Shown here piece after piece: positions 18,651 through 22,775 of a stretch of DNA of 22,775 nucleotides. Source of the stretch: Welwitschia mirabilis. Lineage: Eukaryota; Gnetophyta; Gnetopsida; Welwitschiales. Position numbers and translations under genes: made by a program. Where the stretch lies: contig JBOZIK010000001.1 of the NCBI GenBank assembly GCA_051453625.1, forward strand, positions 273,497,402 through 273,520,176, in the 5' to 3' direction. Each line of letters begins with the position of its first letter. The first letter of the stretch is position 1. The notes under the pieces are model-generated. The model saw only the letters and a program-made list of their open reading frames with translations. It was not told the DNA's origin and made no database searches.

Positions 18651-19879
18651 TATTAAGTTATAATTTACAAAGTTGATGTGAAATTAACATTTTCTGGTAT
18701 AGCAAAATGTTTTGTATTCCTTGAAAAAAATTATTAATCCTTATAGGTTAGAAGTAGAAAATATTTATCACTAGCCTTACTTGAATCTGATAAAATATAT
18801 TCCCTTAATGAAATTAACCAGATTCCTATGACTTCGACTAAACTTATATAAATAAGTGTCAAAACCAAATTACTGAGGGGTTTACTAGATGTATACAATA
18901 AATTATCACATCTAATCATCAAAGGATTAACCAAATTCCTAAGGGATTAACTAGACATGAAGTAAAAATGTTTTTATATTTTGTCATAAAGGGTTTAACT
19001 GGATTCCTAAGGGGTGGACAAGGTCTAGTCTAAATATTTTGTTTTGAACTTTTCATCATATGGGATCAATAGGAACAAAATGCAATCAACTAAACATGTA
19101 GTTGACTAGATCCTAGATGGGATCGACTAGATATGGAGACGTAAAGATAGTAGGTTTACCTAAAGAAGATGAAAACAATTGACTTTAGTGACGACACTCG
19201 ATGAGGTTAACTAGAAATTTTAAGAGGTTAACCTATCGTAATAGAAATAAGATTTTTCTAGTTATTTCCCTTCTATTTTTATCCATTATAGAATTAGGTT
19301 TACCTGTAAAACACTAAAATGGATCTCCCATATATTTCTCAGCCATCAAAATCATTGTATCTCTTCTACCTAACTAAAAAATCAAACAAACGTCATTTTA
19401 TTATGAGTTATTTGGTCAATTAGTTTCCATTGTACGTACTTGGATTTATGATATCATCTCTAGTAGTGTAGTAATATCATCATTGTAATTCAAATTTGGT
19501 AAATCCTATGCATTATAGCACACTATCAACACCAATAAAGCATTCTCTCGAAAGATTGAGATTGAGCCTTTAAAATGTTTGATTGTAAAAGGTTACAAGT
19601 GAACTTGAGATACCTGAAAAGTGAGTAACAAAGATTTAAATAAATGTTTAGTAGATGCTAATTACTGAGATTGGATTAGGGGGTTTTTCTTAAACTGCTA
19701 TAAATCATGTTTCAATCTCCATTGGTATTTTCTATTTTTAGTTATTCTCTTTTAGATCATTTTTAGTATTTCATATGTACAAATATTTTTAGCATTCAAT
19801 ACTTGTAAAGACAGATTTTGAATTTATTTATTATTTTGAATCCTATTCACCACCATCTTTTAGGGTTCTAAATCCTTCA
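18651..19879 (+). repeat. 3' LTR of the Sirevirus-like element
   Basis: Starts tattaagttataattta (the 5' LTR starts tgttaag, so TG has become TA) and ends ccttca, keeping the CA end. It aligns with 6113-7362 throughout. Shared landmarks include ccttacttgaa at 18776/6238, gcagccatcaaaatcatt-like text at 19340/6821, and aaaggttacaagt at 19588/7070. By eye the two LTRs differ at about one position in five. Confidence 0.9.
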
Positions 19880-19884
19880 TAATA
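19880..19884. repeat. Right target-site duplication of the Sirevirus element (taata)
   Basis: Pairs with taatg at 6108-6112, differing by one G-to-A transition. It is followed by tttcaaaa, the continuation of gypsy copy B. Confidence 0.85.
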
Positions 19885-20400
19885 TTTCAAAATCTTTTTT
19901 TCAAAAAAATAAAAGAGCAAAGTCTCTTCTAAAGTAATTTATGTTTTCATTTTTTAAGTATTTCAATCAAAGTAGTTTGGCATGTTTTTCAGTGTTTTCT
20001 TTTGTTTCATCCCTTGTTGTTGTCTTATATTAATTTCTTGACTTATAAGACATCATAATGAGGAGTCAGTTAAATACACCCCTGTATTTTATCCTTGATA
20101 ATCAACTTGTTAAAAGATATATCGATCTCAACTTTGTCAATTTTAATTATAGTGATTTCTTAAAAGAAATCTTGTATCTTCTTAAATCAAGAACAAATGA
20201 GTGAAAACACTAAGGCATATGAAATAATAAAGTCACAAAAGATAAAGTCAACTTTAGCAAAACAACTAGATGTCACAATATACAACTTTCTTATAAACCC
20301 CATTAGTCAAGAAAAATCTCTTAAGATCAATGAACAATGACCATAATATACAAAATCGAAGCTTGAAAATGTACTATCTGCCAATAAGAAAATATTTTCT
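19885..20400 (+). pseudogene. Gypsy copy B, protease-RT linker, right half
   Basis: Resumes copy B after the Sirevirus insertion and aligns with 4909-5430 of copy A (for example aatttatgttttcat at 19938 against agtttatgtttttac at 4967). No protein domain is legible until the RT start at about 20358. Confidence 0.8.
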
Positions 20401-21180
20401 TGGAATTACAAAGATATGTTGGGAATAGACAAATCAATAGTAATGTATAACATCATCCTAAAGCCAAACTTAATCCTAGTAAGACAGAAGATTAGAAAGA
20501 TAAACCCTCACCTTGCACTAGTAGTAAAACAATATCTAAAACATCTTTTGACTACTCATTTTATCTAATCAATATATATTTAGATTGGCTATCAAATATG
20601 GTGGTCATTCCAATGAAGAATGGTCAGATCAGGATTTGTATCAATTATCAAAATTTAAATAATTTTATCTTAAAGGATAACTATCATTCACCAAACCTTG
20701 ACATCCTAGTAGATAACACTGCTAGTTATGATCTCTTATCATTCAGGGATAGTTACTCAGGTTATAATGAAATATTTATCAATCCTGTAGATTTGTACCA
20801 AAAAACTTTTATATTGTCATGGGGTCTCTTATGATATGTTATGATATCTTTCAAATTAAAGAACACTGTTCCAATCTACTAGCATGCAATATGAAACATA
20901 TCTTTCATAACATAACCCCCCACAATATGGAAGACTACATTGATGATGTTGTAATTAAGTCAAAGCTAATCACTGATTATTCTAATAACTTAAATCAACT
21001 ATTAACATAAGCAAGATGATATAATTTACACTTAAAACTAAAGAAACATGTATTCAGTATAGCATTAGAAAAACTCTTAGAATACATGTTATCAAAATGA
21101 GGCATAGAAATTGATCCCGAAAAGATAAAGGCAGTTACCAATATGTCATCATCATGTAACTTGAAATAGTTACATAGTCT
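20401..21180 (+). pseudogene. Ty3/gypsy reverse transcriptase remnant (copy B)
   Basis: RT of the gypsy element. NKKIFSWNYKDM and KSIVMYNIILKP open it from about 20385. The frame then shifts and MVVIPMKNGQIRICINYQNLNNFILKD (from 20598; family: NVVPVxKKNGKxRVCVDYRDLNxACPKD) leads into LSFRDSYSGYNEI, with the first catalytic Asp at 20748-20750. ILSWG and YVMISFKLKNTVPIY follow (family: YxVMPFGLKNAGATYQ), with a TAG where Gln is expected. After another frameshift near 20890 comes MEDYIDDVVIKSK, with the catalytic YIDD box at 20936-20947. The end reads KKHVFSIALEKLLEYMLSK-stop-GIEIDPEKIKAV (family: KCxFGVxxGKxLGFxVSxRGIEVDPxKIKAI). The gene is cut at 21180 by the CACTA element, so RNase H and integrase are missing. 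Confidence 0.93.
21178..21180. repeat. Presumed 3-bp target site (tct) of the CACTA element
   Basis: CACTA elements duplicate 3 bp on insertion. tct stands directly before the CACTA terminus, but the other flank is outside the window, so this is inferred. Confidence 0.5.
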
Positions 21181-21199
21181 CACTACTAGAAATATTAGC
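21181..21199. repeat. CACTA terminal inverted repeat (left end)
   Basis: cactactagaaatattagc. Diagnostic 5-base CACTA end plus the common tagaaa continuation. The partner end is not in the window. Confidence 0.82.
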
Positions 21200-21414
21200 T
21201 TTTAAGGAGTTTATTAAAATAAACACCTTGAATATAAAGCTTTTTAAGGTATTTACTTTAATAAATGCCTTAAATAAATCTAATGAGATTTATTTATAGA
21301 ATTTATCTAGACAAATACCTTAAAATCAGTTTTTGAATTCTTTTTAAGGTGTTCATTGAAATAAATGCCTTAAAAATTACCTTTTTAAGGCATTTATAAC
21401 AAATTCCTTGAAAG
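21200..21414. repeat. Palindromic subterminal repeats of the CACTA element
   Basis: About five units of 33-36 bp at roughly 21200-21232, 21241-21274, 21289-21325, 21341-21376 and 21381-21414. Each is an imperfect palindrome made of ttttaaggYRttta and its complement taaatgccttaaaa around a short centre. Such clustered inverted motifs within the terminal few hundred bases are the hallmark of CACTA subterminal regions. Confidence 0.82.
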
Positions 21415-21597
21415 ATAACTTTACAGAGCTTCTTATATTTTGCAAAAAACCATTCGTTTCACTGTGCATTTTTATGCTTTAAAAACATTCATTTCACTGT
21501 GTGTCTTTGCACTTCAAACAGTTGTAGCCCTAGTTTCTCACTTTGTAGATTTGCTGAGGGAGATTACAGCGGAGATGGGAAATCAAGAGAGTGTGAA
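21415..21597. other. CACTA interior, imperfect direct repeat attcatttcactgtg
   Basis: cattcgtttcactgtgcatttt (from about 21451) and cattcatttcactgtgtgtc (from about 21487) form a near-exact pair 36 bp apart. A 66-codon frame starting at 21499 has no recognisable similarity. Confidence 0.55.
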
Positions 21598-21657
21598 ATG
21601 GCTATTTCTTTGATGCTTTCTTTAGCATCAAAGAGAGGATCTTTCACAAATAGCCAT
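21598..21657. repeat. Two-step inverted repeat (hairpin) in the CACTA interior
   Basis: Inner arms ctttgatgct (21608-21617) and agcatcaaag (21624-21633) are perfect complements around a 6-base loop. Outer arms atggctattt (21598-21607) and aaatagccat (21648-21657) are also perfect, with 14 unpaired bases on the right side. It would form a stable stem in RNA from either strand. Confidence 0.85.
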
Positions 21658-22717
21658 GTTTTAATCCCCCTGTCAAAATCTTCCTTAAGAAAGTTTTGAT
21701 AATTTATTGAGTTATTTGTTGGATCGTCTTTTGATTTTCATTATTTAAGATCACATTGTTTTTAACTATGTAGCATTGTTTTTAGTGTTTTGGAATCTGA
21801 TTCATTTAAGAATGTGTTTAGTATTCTAATGTGTTTAAGTGTTTCCAGGTTATTCCCTCTTCCTCATGCAACACAGTGACCTCATTTTTTAAACATTGCT
21901 ATTGTTTCCTTTCATCTTCCATTTTTTGAAAGGTGTAAGTTTCATTTCTCTTTATTATTTTAATATTTTAATATGGTTTTGTTGTCCTCCTTTATTGTGC
22001 TTTCTATTTCCAATGTTTCAAAATACTTTCACCCTTTTAGATGAATGTACAATATCCCTTTTCTTGCTCAAATATTTCTTTCTAACTCTCGCAAAACTAC
22101 AGTACCAAATCATTGATGGTAAATGTGGCTAGTTCTTATAGCTTAGTAACTTTCTTTTCACATTGTCTTCTTTCAATGTTAATAATGCTCTATTATCAAA
22201 GAGTATTATCTATCACTAGCTCATTCACTCTTTTGTAAATTACTACCCTTCTCATTTTCTTGTTTATTTTTATATTAATAGCTTAAACCAAGGTCTTGCA
22301 TTTCTTATTTTCTTGACTTTTGAATGTAGTCTATTGTTTTATGAATCAAAGAAAAATCAAGAAAGGGTCTATAATAACAAATAAGGCTACATTTTATAAG
22401 GATAAAATGGAGGTTGCATAAGTATTAGATGGCATTATTTTATCTCATAGTGTTAATAGACTTTCTTATTATAGAATTTTCTTTGTGAAAAATGGTCATT
22501 TCCAAGTATATATAAAAGGCTTGTGGATGAATAAAATGCATAATCACTATATTTTAAGTATAATGATGAATAGAGGAATTGATACTAGAGGTGATGCACC
22601 TATGTGCAATTAGGACAGAAGAGATGCACTTACATGGAATCAACATAGGGAGATATGCCTCCATAAAATTTAGGTAACAGAGATGAGAACTGTGTGAAGA
22701 AAGGGGTGATGCATAAG
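21658..22717. other. CACTA interior or flank, no gene recognised
   Basis: AT-rich and pyrimidine-rich in places (21840-22110), consistent with introns or untranslated sequence. The frame at 21896-22132 is a Phe/Leu-rich product of T-rich sequence and is not convincing. No transposase, splice-bounded exon set or RNA gene is visible. Confidence 0.5.
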
Positions 22718-22775
22718 GGTATATATATATATATATCTATATATATAGATCGGGGGGAGAGAGAGAGAGGGGGAG
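22718..22775. repeat. Compound microsatellite (at)n, (ga)n at the window edge
   Basis: gtatatatatatatatatat, then ctatatatatagatc, then a G run and gagagagaga. The at part is self-complementary. Confidence 0.9.

Larger units (their letters stand above)
6113..19879 (+). mobile_element. Ty1/copia retrotransposon, Sirevirus (SIRE/Maximus)-like, degenerate
   Basis: A complete but dead LTR retrotransposon. It has paired LTRs of 1250 and 1229 bp, a tRNA-iMet primer-binding site two bases after the left LTR, a polypurine tract touching the right LTR, and a 5-bp target duplication. Protein order is gag, protease, integrase, RT, RNase H, the copia order. The Sirevirus assignment rests on the long gag with two zinc knuckles separated by a coiled-coil-like segment, long LTRs, an additional ORF after pol and duplicated polypurine motifs. 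About 4.9 kb of its length is a nested insertion (8476-13358). Every coding domain carries stops or frameshifts, and the LTRs differ by roughly a fifth of positions by eye, so the insertion is old. Confidence 0.92.
21181..22775. mobile_element. CACTA (En/Spm-type) DNA transposon, one terminus, continuing past the window
   Basis: The terminus cactactagaaatattagc matches the plant CACTA terminal inverted repeat (CACTACTAGAAA or CACTACAAGAAA) and abruptly ends gypsy RT homology. It is followed by a block of palindromic subterminal repeats, the binding sites for element transposition proteins in En/Spm. No TNP2-type transposase is readable in the 1.6 kb present. The element is either a non-autonomous derivative or its transposase lies beyond 22775. 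Orientation cannot be set from one end. Confidence 0.82.

Noticed and set aside
21896-22132. 78-codon Phe/Leu-rich open frame as a possible membrane protein
   Set aside because: It is explained by T-rich sequence. There is no start context, homology or partner exon.
1-22775. tRNA, rRNA or other structural RNA genes
   Set aside because: I saw no cloverleaf with A/B box promoters or rRNA-like blocks. The tRNA-like matches are primer-binding sites only.
1-22775. An undescribed functional gene system
   Set aside because: All readable protein domains belong to known retrotransposon families and are broken. The unexplained parts (nested insertion, post-pol ORF, CACTA interior) are listed as findings, but nothing in them shows a working novel system.

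Overview
This looks like a nuclear, non-genic stretch of an AT-rich flowering-plant genome. It holds no intact protein-coding gene that I can recognise. Almost everything identifiable is old, mutated transposable-element sequence, stacked in at least four layers. The evidence for a plant is a Sirevirus-type Ty1/copia element (a lineage known only from plants), a plant-type Ty3/gypsy element and a CACTA terminus with subterminal repeats. I cannot name the species.

Layer 1 is a Ty3/gypsy element on the + strand. A tRNA-iMet-like primer site lies near 1683, a degenerate gag runs from about 2008 to 3959, an aspartic protease from about 3956 to 4560, and the start of reverse transcriptase sits at 5397-5493, ending at a 100-N gap. 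After the gap a second, diverged copy (B) restarts inside the protease-RT linker (5594-6112), is split by layer 2, and continues at 19885-21180 into a recognisable reverse transcriptase.

Layer 2 is a 13.8-kb Sirevirus-like Ty1/copia element (6113-19879). Its LTRs (6113-7362 and 18651-19879) are about 80% alike by eye. It has a near-exact primer-binding site, a two-part gag, protease, integrase, RT, RNase H, an extra downstream ORF in the envelope-like position and two polypurine motifs. A near-perfect 5-bp target duplication (taatg/taata) flanks it, and gypsy copy A supplies the empty site.

Layer 3 is a 4.9-kb insertion (8476-13358) inside the Sirevirus gag. It starts TG, ends CA and is flanked by a perfect 5-bp duplication (aagat). 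Removing it with one repeat restores an open gag frame. Its interior is partly N and otherwise anonymous, with a short unidentified ORF and degenerate tandem repeats.

Layer 4 is a CACTA DNA transposon whose terminus at 21181 interrupts gypsy copy B within RT. Palindromic subterminal repeats follow, and the element runs out of the window. Its body holds a strong hairpin but no recognisable transposase.

The relative order is clear: gypsy first; Sirevirus into gypsy copy B; the 4.9-kb insert into the Sirevirus. The CACTA insertion also postdates gypsy copy B, but its order relative to layers 2 and 3 cannot be told. Stops and lost catalytic residues are mostly explained by C-to-T or G-to-A changes, as expected for long-methylated plant repeats.
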